A stretch of 64,000 bases of DNA, from assembly GCA_028554745.1 (NCBI GenBank), contig JAQOTN010000040.1, positions 248,001 to 312,000 on the forward strand, read 5' to 3'. Source of the DNA: Blastocrithidia nonstop (Eukaryota > Euglenozoa > Kinetoplastea > Trypanosomatida > Trypanosomatidae). Of this stretch, positions 52,246 through 63,115 are shown piece after piece. Below the pieces are notes generated by a model. That model ran no database searches and had not been told where the DNA came from. It saw nothing but the letters and a program-made list of their open reading frames with translations. The position numbers and the translations under genes are program-made. The stretch's first letter is position 1. Every line of letters begins with the position of its first letter.

Positions 52246-52950
52246 ATGTCGTCGTTGTTATACTTTTTATATGCAAAGGTAACCGCTACATTGCACATCT
52301 ACGCTACTACACAATACGTTTCCCTTCGCTTATTCAATCCATTCAATTTTCGTTTCCTGGACATTTCAGAAATTTAGTTAAATGTTAATCTGAAAGTTTG
52401 AAACGTAGCGTACCATCTGCTATTACGACAACATCTTTGATACTCAATCATATGACTTTCCTAAATTTGCCAGGAAGTATTATAAGCTATTATGTGTACT
52501 GTGCACATTTATGAAGCTTTTGTTTTTCTAATTAAGAAGGTTAGCTTGACTTGCATTCATTGAGCTAAGTGAATTATAAATTTTTTTATTTCATAATAAC
52601 ATTTATCTACAGAACACGCACGTGATTGCCTTGCGGAGAGGCCATGCATATTGCCAATTTTTAAAATTCTTATAAACCTTATCAAGAAAAAATATCAAGA
52701 AACTGCTGCGTCAGATGTTTGGCACGGTGTTTACGACCACTACCACTCATTCTTGCTACAAATATTTTTTAAGCTTATAATGACGGAAATGTTATTAAGA
52801 AAATGTGCTGTTTTCCTGAATAAGAAAACGAATGATAATCACAAATATGTTTCACGAAATTTTATACCTTGATTACCTACTTTCTTAATTACTAAAATAA
52901 TTAAATTATTCCCTGTACCTATAGAATTAATTTTTTTGGTAAATAGCTAA
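52246..52950 (+). CDS. Candidate plus-strand membrane protein, 234 residues
   Basis: This would be the only plus-strand gene. The frame opens MSSLLYFLYAKVTATLHIYA and continues as hydrophobic and amphipathic helices (RLFNPFNFRFLDISEIELN; SIIWLSEICQEVLEAIMC; EAFVFLIKKVSLTCIHWAKW). A more soluble middle follows (EHARDCLAERPCILPIFKIL; YQETAASDVWHGVYDHYHS), and it ends IIKLFPVPIELIFLVNS then UAA. Most Trp are UGA. In its favour: an ATG after a pyrimidine tract and AG, a clean end, and coding-like composition across 52.25-52.9 kb. Against it: the in-phase minus-strand reading is also smooth, and such readings proved false elsewhere in this window. A peroxin-11/GIM5-like glycosomal membrane protein is a guess only. 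Confidence 0.45.
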
Positions 52951-53548
52951 ACAAAGTGTAGACACTCTAGATATGTTCCTGTGTGTCTGTGTGCGTTTAT
53001 TTCTTTTACTATAGAAATAAATTATTTTTTTATTTATTTTTTATATCAGTAATAATTAAAAAAAAATAGATAACGTGAAACAAAAAAAGAAAATTAACAT
53101 CAAATTTGAAACGGGCAAGAAAAAAAACTTTCATATAAGAAGAATTTTTAATGATGATCAATCACATAAGATGCAAAAAAAAAATATTTCAATTATAAAA
53201 TTTTTTATGATTTTATTATTACTATTAATATATAATCATTAGAGGAAATGCAACTACACGCGAAAATAGTATGATAAATATTATGTTTTGTTGTATATAT
53301 ATATATATTCTTTTTTTGTTAAACTTATAATAAATGCAAGCTCATAATATTACAAAGACAAAAAAAATTAAAGCTTCTTTGCATACCATAACAATTTTTA
53401 TTACGTTACATTTGATCTGTATATATAAAGGCGTAAAGTAAAAAAGGGAAGGCTTTTTTTTTAACTTTGTGATCTAACAATTAATGTAAAAAAAGATAAA
53501 TAAAATTTAATAAAAAGTACTGGAAAATTTCACACATAATTGTTTTAA

Positions 53549-54065
53549 CTATTGTATAAAAGCTAATCAAATGTGATAGCAAATATATAGTAAACTGATA
53601 CCCAAGGTAAAGATGAACGAAGAAACAGCTTTTATTAACTTGAATGTACGTGTGTAAAATGTAGAAATTCAGCTCATATACTCACATAAACTCTAAATGA
53701 CAGATAAACATTCATTTATACTTTTGTTAGTTTGTTGGTTGTCTATTCGTTTGCATAATATCATATAGTATGTAATCCATTTATAAGGACAGTCTAAACA
53801 AAATAATAGCGACAAGCTGTTTATTATGTTAGAACGCCACTTGTCTTCAATTATTTGTCATACATATACAATGTGTAAAGATGCACAGATGCGAGCAAAG
53901 TGACAATCACTACACAAACCAGCACATCTTCCTATAAACACTAAGAGTGTAAGTTGATCAAGTATACTTGATTGAATGTATTTGGACATTTTGTAAATTT
54001 TTTTTATTTTAGGTGCAACAAATATTAAGAATAATAGCAATACTCCTCTCATTTCAGTCGTATAA
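53549..54065. other. Possible small gene, strand undecided
   Basis: Two readings compete. Plus strand 53613-54065: 150 residues starting MNEETAFINLNVRVENVEIQ and ending TPLISVV then UAA. Minus strand from ATG 54052: MRGVLLLFLIFVAPKIKKIY, then cysteine-containing hydrophobic helices ending near a UAG at 53549, which has a PEX11-like look (tetra-helical, ending LLYICYHIW). The readings are not in antisense phase, so only one, or neither, can be real. Composition is less AT-rich than the flanks. Confidence 0.25.
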
Positions 54066-54367
54066 AAAAAATTTTTTTAATCTTACCAATCATCAAGTCA
54101 GTTAGCCACGTCTCAATTCATATTTCACAGAAAAGCTTTCCTTCCATACTTCATTTTATCTTTATGAAAAAAGAAAATTAAATGTAGGTAGTTAACACAG
54201 TCATGCATTACTTCTATACGCAAAAAAAAACTTGATATTAGTTGATAGAATCGAATAAATTGTGCATTTATTATCACATTCGTAATGTAATATTAATACT
54301 GTGAATACTGATCACCAATAAGTAGCACCTCGTAAGTTATCTGTATATTCAACATTTTTATTATTTG

Positions 54368-54392
54368 AAAAAAAAAAAAAAAAAAAAAAAAA
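54368..54392. repeat. Poly-A/poly-T tract (25 nt)
   Basis: A25 on the plus strand, T25 in the direction of transcription, about 170 nt past the PP2C stop codon. It could act as a pyrimidine tract coupling polyadenylation to downstream trans-splicing. Confidence 0.9.
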
Positions 54393-54562
54393 GAAAGGAA
54401 AAAAAATGTATAAGGAATATGCAATAAGAATTCAACGAAGTAAATTTATGGTGCAAATTAAAGTACAATATACGTATTAATAAACTCTTAATTTGAATCT
54501 TCTTTCCCAGAAAGGGGAAAAAAATAATTTTGTAAATTAAGGAATAAAGTTTGAACAAATGT

Positions 54563-55828
54563 TTAAGGTCAATCACGATACGGAAGAGGATATCGTATTT
54601 CACTCTGTGCAAACCGCTCACCTTCTGATCCCTCATCAACATCGTCCAACACCGATACTAGTAGGGTAATATCATCTGGTTTACCACCCTCGTATAACGC
54701 ACCATTTTCAATACATTTGCTTGCATAGGGAGAATCACCACGCACATCTCGTGAAATAGTTACTGCCTAATCTATCACTTGCTGCATGGATTTCTACAGA
54801 GCACCCATTATACCATCAGTCAGTAAAATGTGTCTATGAGAAGATTGAGGTGTACGACCTTTGATCACATTTTATTGTAATTTCTTTCAACTTCTGCCGA
54901 TTAGTTTATTAGCCGAAATTAGTTCTGGATTTGTATGCGAGTCTATTTAGAAAAAATTGTTCTCAACAAACACTTTTTACAGAGCAGACCAAATTATAGA
55001 TGCTATACGATGAGTATATAAGTTATCAAAAAGACCGTCTGATCCCATGACAACAACATCACCACGTTGAACAGGAATTAAAAAACGTAAACTATCTGCG
55101 GGAGTATCTTTACTACCAGATCCAATCTGAAATGGGTAGTCTAGATCATGGGATTGTTATTAGCTAACGAAAACAACTCTACCTTGACGTATTATCATTA
55201 GTGAGCAATCCCCTATTTGCGCAACATCAAGATAGTTATTTTTGGTTGTAAATGGTACGGATGTTGTAGAAATACTATTGACTTTAACTAAAGTTTGCTC
55301 ACTTTACTTGTCTATTCTCTCAACATTATCAAATTTATTACCTTTAAAACATGTCTAACCTGTTTTATCGATGTTGTCGTTATCTACTAGTTAAGTAGAC
55401 TAACAATTACTAATTTACTAACCCTCCTCTAAACTAATTAGCTTATAACCGTCCTTGTTTTGTAACTACTCATTTCGCTCTTGTAGTGTGGCAACAAGTG
55501 CAGTACAAGTACCAACAACATTACCATGTCTACAGTTATTATATGCTTACTAAAGCAAACGATAAGAACTAGCGGGAATGTCACCTAGTAAATCTTATTA
55601 GACATACTCATACATACTACGTGCGATAGCAGCACTATATAATCCGGCATTGACCTGTGCATTATTGCGTCATCAACTTACACCATCTAACACAGCTTGT
55701 ATTCCACCAATAGAGAGGTAAGCATCTTCGCCACCAGTCTACGCTTTTTAAGGAAGAGGAACAAATTGAACTCCTCTATAGTAAAAACTAAGGCGTCTAT
55801 GCAGAATATTAAATGTTCGCTAGAACAT
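54563..55828 (-). CDS. PP2C-family (PPM) protein phosphatase, PTC7-like
   Basis: A metal-dependent Ser/Thr phosphatase of 421 residues. The N-terminus MFERTFNILHRRLSFYYRG is mildly basic and could target mitochondria, as in yeast Ptc7. Motifs in order: TGGEDAYLSIGG and VLDGVSWWR (metal-site Asp and the PPM DGV signature), VNAGLYSAAIARSMYEY, GTCTALVATL, the DVAQIGDCS motif, GDVVVMGSDGLFDN (metal-binding Asp) and GGKPDDITLVVS-like GGKPDDITL. A 100-residue low-complexity insert follows LQERN. There are about 21 in-frame UAR and 4 UGA, including tandem UGA UGA for WW in DGVSWWR. The C-terminus YPLPYRDWP is followed by UAA. Confidence 0.9.
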
Positions 55829-57483
55829 CTGATCCACTATTTTTTTTTATAAATAACTAGAAATATTTCGAGCGAGTGATTAAACAAACTATACACGAAT
55901 ATGTATGACTTTTTCGCAAAGTCGAATAATTCTATTTGAAAAATGTACAAAAGAATATATGCTATTAAATGTAATTGAAGACGTCAAAAATGTGCAAAAG
56001 GTGTACACTGAAGTATATTACTACTTCAAATAAAAATAAATCTTAGATTTTGTTTATCACTTACACTATAGACTTTGAAAATAAGATTGACAGAAAAATA
56101 TTTTGATGTATAAAATATATAAAAAACTTGTTTGTAAGTAAGATAAGAGTTTTATGTGAACACAACTTTAAGATAAAAAAATAAAACATTTAAAAAAAAA
56201 GAAATAGAAGCAAAATATATTTTTGTAAAATTTTATTGGGGATTTGTCATTTTTAGCGAAATAGAAAAAGAAGATAAAGTGAAGCTATAAAATTGTTTTA
56301 ATAATAAAAATATTTCAGATTTTTATTTAGTTTGCATTAACTTGTTATTTTGACCTGTGTAACAACATCAAATCATTTCTATAACAACTACTTGTTTATA
56401 TTTTATTTATACATTTCGTCATTTGCCAAGAAAATATTTGTTCTTTCATTTTTACAGCATAGAATCTTAATTTATTTCTTTCTCAACGATATAATAATTT
56501 TTTTGTATTAATTGATTTTTTTTCACAAATATTCAAAAAAGTGAAAATAATTGTATTTCATTTTTTATCGTCATCTCTATTCATGTATATGTATGCAATA
56601 TAGTGTATAATTTGCACACGAGGAAACAATTGTCAAAGTGTATATTTACTACTTTTACAAATACCATTTTTGTACAAATAAGATAATTTCTTCTAATAAA
56701 AACTAAAGTTAAGCTAAAGTATTTATTATAGGCACATGTGTATAAAAGCAGTTAAATTAATAGTTGTAAAAATAGTTATGACAATATTTACCTGTTTCAC
56801 AACAAGAAAACATTTGCTTAACAAGTTATACTTCTTCATTTTTTTAAAAGTTTAGGTAAAAAAAATTTTTTAATATTGAAGATGTTATATTTGCTTCAAA
56901 CATAGGAATATTGTAAAGTTGTATATTTTGAAAATAATCTAAAAAATCTTTTAAAATGTGTATAGAAATATATGTTTGATGCACAAAAGGTAAAAAAAAT
57001 CTCTATCACGCGTTATATCAGTAAAAATGCAATGCTATATTGATCTTAATATCGTATATAATTTTGTGAATGCTGTTGTGTATATTTGGTTAATAACTCA
57101 GTCACTCTGAATTTAACAATTTTTTTTATATGAATTTGAGGTTAGCTGCTTATAATGATTGATAATACTCATTTTTTTACAATAAAGTAGAATGTATTTT
57201 GAAGTGCGCTTTAACGTGAAATATTCACAGTCAGTTTCGTCTATTTAGTTTTTCTTTTAAAGTTTATACTTGACATGTATATTAAATCTTTTTAGTCATA
57301 TTAAATAATATATATATAGTAATCATGTTAAATGATAAATTGATGATAAACAACAAATTGTGCTCGAATAAAATTGTGTGTACAACGTATATTGCACACT
57401 AAAAAAATGTTCTTAAAAAAAAATAATTTACTTTTATCAATATTATCTCGTTATTTTGTTATCTAGATTAATTAAAATTGACC
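55829..57483. other. Spacer mostly made of duplication copy B
   Basis: The first 360 bp are the PP2C 5' flank. From 56193 the sequence duplicates 49619 onward. No gene seen. Confidence 0.6.
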
Positions 57484-57786
57484 TTAAGCTTGAGCACGTG
57501 GTCCGCGTTTATGTGCGCCACGTCCACTTTTTGTGTTGCGTGAGTGAGATCCAGTTTTCCGCCCAGCAGATTTTGATTTACTTGATTTGTTCCCGCCTTT
57601 CTTTTTACTCTGAGAAGTATGAGTCTTTTTAGGTCCACGCTTATGAGCTCCGCTGCCACTCTTCTTTGCAGATGAACGGCTCTTTGCACTTTTACTGTTC
57701 TTAGATGTGTGCGATTTACGTGATCCCTGTTTATGTGCTCCTCTTCCACTTTTAGGAGACGCAGAACGAGACCGTGACTTTGATGG
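56193..57786. repeat. Segmental duplication, copy B
   Basis: Direct copy of 49619-51166 with an extra segment of about 50 bp near 56349-56400. It contains the 3' coding part of repeat protein 2 and its 3' flank. No element-encoded gene or target-site duplication was noticed at the borders. Confidence 0.95.
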
Positions 57787-58125
57787 GCTTTTTGTACTTG
57801 ATCGTGAAGTTGATCTTTTCTTAGTTGCACTGTCACTGGATTTTTGCTTTTGAGTGCTTGATGTTAATTGTCCATAATATTACGACAAGGATACATTTTC
57901 ACCGTAATGCGGAGTTGTTGATGTTGTTGTTGTCGTCGTCGGATTAGAGGGAGTACTCCCTATACCTGTGTATGACTTTGATGCTGATGTATGTGTTCCA
58001 GATGCACTTGGTGCTTTTGTTGCACTTGTCGATTGAAAAGCTGAGTAAGTACTTTGACGATTAGGTGTTATTGTACCATAAGGATTAGCTCCTGTGTTAG
58101 ATGATGAACCGTAACTTCCGTACAT
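57484..58125 (-). CDS. Lys/Ser-rich GAHK-repeat protein 2 (long form)
   Basis: 213 residues. The N-terminal 115 are Ser/Thr/Gly/Tyr-rich (MYGSYGSSSNTGANPYGTIT; a run of Thr) and unrelated to protein 1. One UAA, in SLSEYYGQL, is read as Glu. From SPSKSRSRSASP to the end PRAQA the sequence equals the other copy, with three GAHK repeats. The basic tail probably binds nucleic acid. The chimeric structure reflects the duplication, whose border falls inside the gene. Which copy is ancestral cannot be told from the sequence. Confidence 0.75.
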
Positions 58126-59066
58126 TTTGTAAATAATTTATATGTTTTTTATTTATTTTTAATAATTGTAATAAATTTTTGTGCGTATATATGGATATAT
58201 GTATATGCGTACTTGATAAAATTCTGATAATTGTATATATTTTTTTTTATTTTTATGATGATCAGTTAGCTTATGCAATGTGTATAACCTTTTTATAACT
58301 TTTTGTGTGTAAATATCTATTTTTTTTTTATTATTTAAATATCAAAAGTAACAATAGTTTAAGTAAAATGAATTGATTTTGTATAGTTGTCACACATGAC
58401 TTTCATTTATATCATCAATATAAGGGGAAAAGAATATATCGTTGAAATTATTTTTCTGTGTTAATCAAAGTATTAATTAACTTTTACTTTAATTTATTCG
58501 TTATCACTAATGTGAATTCGTATATCATTATCGTGGTGATGAAGATATTTATAAAATGTCATCAATATTTAGAGTATGAAAATTCAGCAATTAATTTAAG
58601 TATAACACTATAATTTAAATAAATATCAATGTATACAGTTTTCCTGTCAAGACAAAGCAGAGAAAATATATAAATATTATAACGTACTAAATAGTTTTAT
58701 ATCGAAAACATTAAGCCTTTTCTTTTAAATTTTTTGATTGTATTGTATTAATCTTAGTAACATATAAATACAAATCAAAATAAGAAAACAATGTCAATAG
58801 TCTCAGTTAGTTTATCGACTTGAAATTGAAACAATAATTTTAGACTATGTTTTTGTGTATATTAATTACTAAAAAAAATTTTGAAATTACAGTTTGTATA
58901 AATTAAAAGAAAAGATAGTCTTATTGCTGATAAAATATGCACACATTAATGATATACCTCAAATTAATAAAATATACATATATAAATTATGTTTTATACG
59001 CAAAAAAAATCATATATTAAAAAAATTATAGTTGATTATGTTAATAATATATTGTTTTTTATTCGT
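58126..59066. other. AT-rich spacer
   Basis: 0.94 kb, very AT-rich with T-runs on both strands. Nothing else seen. Confidence 0.55.
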
Positions 59067-61766
59067 TTACATGATTGCACAAGGCTTTGACTTCTCTAAA
59101 TCTTTACGAACAGTTTTTGATGCTTGTAAATTTATTTGTTGTGGTGGTAAGCGTGTCTGCTATCGTTGGCATTGCCTACGGTTTTTTTGTCTTGCTGACT
59201 GTGCATACATGTCGTTTATTGTTAAACTAAAAATGTTTTGTTGTCACTGATTGATTTGGCAATTTGATTTGTTTGACTGAGGTGTAGTTACGTTGAAAGA
59301 AGAATTTGAAGCACTTTTTCTTACTTCAGATTTATCATTATTATTATCACAAAATTTGTTTACAACATGCGTCGATTGCATTCTAACAGTTCTTTCCTTA
59401 CTTAGACCACTGTTAAGTTATTACTGACTTTTTCCTACTTTACTTGTAACTGTAACGGTTTGATTTTACATTTTATTATCTTTTACAGACGCAATTCGTT
59501 CAGCGCTATTTCGCTGTTTACTTCTCTGTTACCTTCGTTGGTACTTTTGCTGCAAACGTCGTGCCAAAGCTTAATCGTTGCTAGTATCTGGTATTGTAAT
59601 AGTTGATATTAAACTCTAAGCTGTTACCTACTACTTGGCATCTTCTTACTTATTAACACTACGTATTGTTTACATGTTACACATTGGACATGTGTTACAA
59701 CGCTGCTTCCACGAAAGTAAACAGGGAAGGTGAAAATGATGATGGCACTAGCTGACAAATTTAGGATTCTCAGCACTGTACTACTCTAGGCAAATGCAAC
59801 ACTAATCAACATCATCTTCCATTTTGGCATTTTAACAATCAACCGCTTTAACAATTGTTTCATGTAACTCCGATTTGGGCTATTGTGTATTTTTTCATTT
59901 CTGTAATTTTAACTACTATTGCTAATGTTCCTGTTACTAACATTAATACTATTACTCCTATCGCTGCTTACATTTTTTTTGAGGTCAAATTTTTTTCACT
60001 AAAGATGAGTTGTGTTATGTGGTAAATAAATTGTTAGCATCATAATGCTTAGCCCGTATGCACTATTTTACATATTTAACATCATTTCAATCATTTTATG
60101 ACAAGCATTTCTTTACATCGTCATCATCACTACCAGAATTACTTAAATCACTGTTGTCTTTTGTATTAGCCTGATTGCCAATGTGAAACTATGTGTTTAC
60201 TGTGCTACTCTATCGAATGACATCATCATCATGTTCATGTTGAATGCTGTGAGCGGAACTATATCGTTTATGTATGACAAGCTACAGTTTACTATTTTAC
60301 ATGAACTAGATGTCGTTTCTGCATTATTGACATTTAGTTAACGAATAATTTTTAAATGCACTAAATTTGTCGTTAGTTATGCTTTGCTAACGGCATTTTT
60401 ACTTTGTCTATTACTTATTTGCGCCTTCTGTGTTTGACTAACTATCATCACATAAAAGCAATCGCAATTTTGCTTTTTCAGCAGAAATGTCTAACGTTGA
60501 ACTGTTACGCGCCTCTTTATAGTTATCATCTAAAACATCATGTACATTCTACAAATAAAGCTTGCTCTATTGCTTTTTTGTTAAAGCAATCAATTCTTTT
60601 TTCTTCTAATTGTCACCTTTTATATTTGCACTCTCCGATAATGTCGATGCCTATTAATTTGTTTTAAAAAATTTTTTATGATTCGAAATATTTAGAAAAT
60701 TATGATTGTCGTTGACGATGATTGGTTCGTCTGAAGTTTCATCGCTTGAAGACTACACTAGCAACTATTATCATATAATTTGTTTTTGCGTTTGTTACCT
60801 ACGCGGACTTTTTTGTTAAAGTAAAATTTGTGTTTGTGGCAATTATATATCTATTTTACTTGGCGGTATCTGCGTAGTGACATTATGCACGCATAAAGAT
60901 TAAGCTGATTTTTATTTCGCTACTAGCCTATTTTAAACAATATTTTACAATGAATTTATGCGTCAGGTACGAGCATTTACATTGTCATTGCTCTCGTTTC
61001 TGCCATTGTCGTCGCTGACATTGTTGTAGATACTTACAATTTTCGCAATTCTATTCGCGCTATTATTATTCTGTTAGCATTTGATTTCAAAACACTTGTT
61101 TAAGTTTTAAGCCGAATAATGTTTGTTAGCATCAGATGCTAGTAATCTAGTTGGTGATGATAGATTTGCTGTACACTAATTATCAAAATTATTTTTGATT
61201 AATTCTACTTACTTAACTTCTGCAAGTTTTGTAGCCTTAGACAAAAGTTAACCCGAAGTAGAAAACTTTCTTGTTCTTCGTTCCGGTGGTGTGCAAAAAT
61301 GTCGTGTTCCTAATAAATGCTTTTAACGTTTGTCACGAGAATATGAATGGCCACGTAACGTTACTTCTTTCTTGGCTTTACCGGCAGAATTACCGTTACC
61401 ATTAGTATTGACATTATTTGTGAAGTTGTAATATAATGTTCTGATAAGTTTATCATTCTTACCAAAAGAAAGTATTTTGTTTTTTGCACGTTTGTTCAAT
61501 GGTTGCATTGTGTTTTACTCACTATAAAGACCAAAATGTTATACGACTTGCAACTCTTTAACTGGATGAAGAGTTTTGACGATGCTCTCTTAAGAAATCA
61601 ATTATTTTCCCTTTTTTTGGCTTTATTACTATTATGCGTTCACATAATGCTATGTTTGGCAATGTTATAGTGCAATGGCATTTTGAAGTTTACTAGAAAA
61701 CATATTGCTACTCACGCAGCAATAGTCGTTGGCAAACACATCATTGCAATTAGATACTTCTTACAT
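59067..61766 (-). CDS. RING-H2 E3 ubiquitin ligase with C-terminal CaaX box
   Basis: 899 residues in one frame. The N-terminal 640 residues are Asn/Ser/Lys/Asp-rich with short helical pieces (SIVKTLHPVKELQVVEHFGL). The RING-H2 is complete: C656-x2-C659, C674-x-H676, H679-x2-C682, x10, C693-x2-C696 (sequence CCICLEEY, then CHHHFHLPCLLSW and CNTCPMC). Such domains recruit E2-ubiquitin. A basic, Gln/Arg-rich helix follows (ARRLQQKYQRREQRSKQR). The protein ends KSKPCAIM then UAA. CAIM is a CaaX box predicting farnesylation and membrane attachment, and its exact fit at the UAA confirms termination there. The start at 61766 is AUG followed directly by UAA (Glu2). ATG 61508 is an alternative, but coding-like sequence (NAIALEHC, EHFGLYSEENTM) extends upstream of it. 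Substrate unknown. Confidence 0.85.
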
Positions 61767-63115
61767 TATACTGAACCTTATTTTTAATAATATTATTTTT
61801 TCTGCTATGTTTTTATTAATTGTTGTATTGATTCACAAATAGAATAAGCGTTGCAACTATCGTTATAGTATATGAATAAGAAAAAAAATTGGCTATAGAT
61901 AATTTGTTGTTAATTTTGTTACACTTTGGCGATTATATTCTAATTAATATTATTAATAGTGTAAATGTGTATGTATGTGTGTATGTATTGGTAAAACTGT
62001 AAGTTTGAAAAAGATTCAGAAAGAGAGAAATGTTAATGTGGGAGTTTTTTTAGAACTACTATATTTTGAAACTAAAAAGGAAGTTAAAACAGTGAAATTT
62101 TAAAATGCTTTACTGGCAAATGTTTTACGTTAAAGAAGTTTGTTTCCACGAAAAAAACACTATAATTAACTAATTTTCTGCAATATATTATTTTTTGGAA
62201 TATTTTCTAGTACAGTGAATGTTGCAACAAAAGACATATATATAAATAAAAAATTTGTATGGTGTTAAAATTTTATTGTTAAAAACTTGCTATTAATATT
62301 TGTAAGAATTTTTTAAAAAATAAATAATTGTTATGTGCTTTTTTTTTGCTTCAAGTATGTATTTGCGCTTTTTATATGTAAAAGAAATTAAGCAACAACT
62401 ACGAGACGAAAAAACAACGAAAAAAAGGTTTGTGACATTTGCCGGCCATTCGTCAAAAAATAAAACATGCAGTAATAACAATGAAGTATATTGTCCTTGT
62501 CAACGACAATTTGTAGTTACTATTATCTAATTGCATTACTGTCTTTTTTATTTATTTAATGTTAACTTGAAACATTACTTTATGATAACGAAAATGATAC
62601 AAATTAACCACAAGTGTTTACAAGTGCATAGTTAGTATTATTTTCTTTGTCAACAAATATACTTGTTATTAAGAGAAATAATTGTTGACTAAGACATGTT
62701 CAAAATTAAAGTGGAAAGAAAGAAAAACAAGTGTCAATGTAATTTAAAAAAAGAATAATTTTTCGAATAACAACGCCATAATTGAGCAATGATCGTTTCA
62801 CTACAATTTATTAGACGTGCATCGATTAACATTTACATCAGAATTGCAACAGAAATGAATGACACCGTGCAATATGTTGATATTGTTGTAGAAAACAACT
62901 TTACTATGTAATAAACAATTATAGCATTTGTTATTGTTATAGTAATACGTTTTACATTGTTGTTGTTGTTGTTTTCCGCGAGTTCACAAAAAAAAAAAGT
63001 AAATTTGATAACATAAATTAAATATATATATTTAGTTTAAAACGCTATCTTTCAGCTAGAAATATATATATTTAACTCAAATTACATATATAACGTTTTA
63101 ACAGATATAGTTGCT
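61767..63115. other. AT-rich spacer
   Basis: 1.35 kb. Mostly AT-rich; a slightly richer stretch at about 62340-62910 gives open readings on both strands but no recognisable protein. No gene called. Confidence 0.45.

Larger units (their letters stand above)
52951..54562. other. Spacer with an undecided coding island
   Basis: AT-rich, with a T25 tract on the minus strand (54368-54392) and TA runs near 53300. Only the island at about 53550-54065 has mixed composition. Confidence 0.45.

Noticed and set aside
51780-52364. Minus-strand gene starting MSRKRKLNGLNKRRETYC
   Set aside because: Reads well for 194 residues, but lacks a good splice acceptor and competes with a longer plus-strand reading that has one. 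Kept as an alternative, not called.
49619-57786. Pair of long repeats as ends of a mobile element
   Set aside because: The repeats contain coding sequence of a host-like gene and its 3' flank. The DNA between them is host-like (PP2C gene and spacer), with no transposase or reverse transcriptase and no border repeats seen.
61541-61800. Plus-strand small membrane protein starting MLYDLQLFNWMKSF
   Set aside because: It is the antisense of the N-terminal coding part of the RING gene. The minus frame is continuous with the RING domain, so the hydrophobic plus reading is an artefact.
62333-62910. Plus-strand reading MCFFFASSMYLRFLYVKEIK and following open frame
   Set aside because: Both strands give similar open readings, no family is recognisable, and the position fits the 5' flank of the RING gene.
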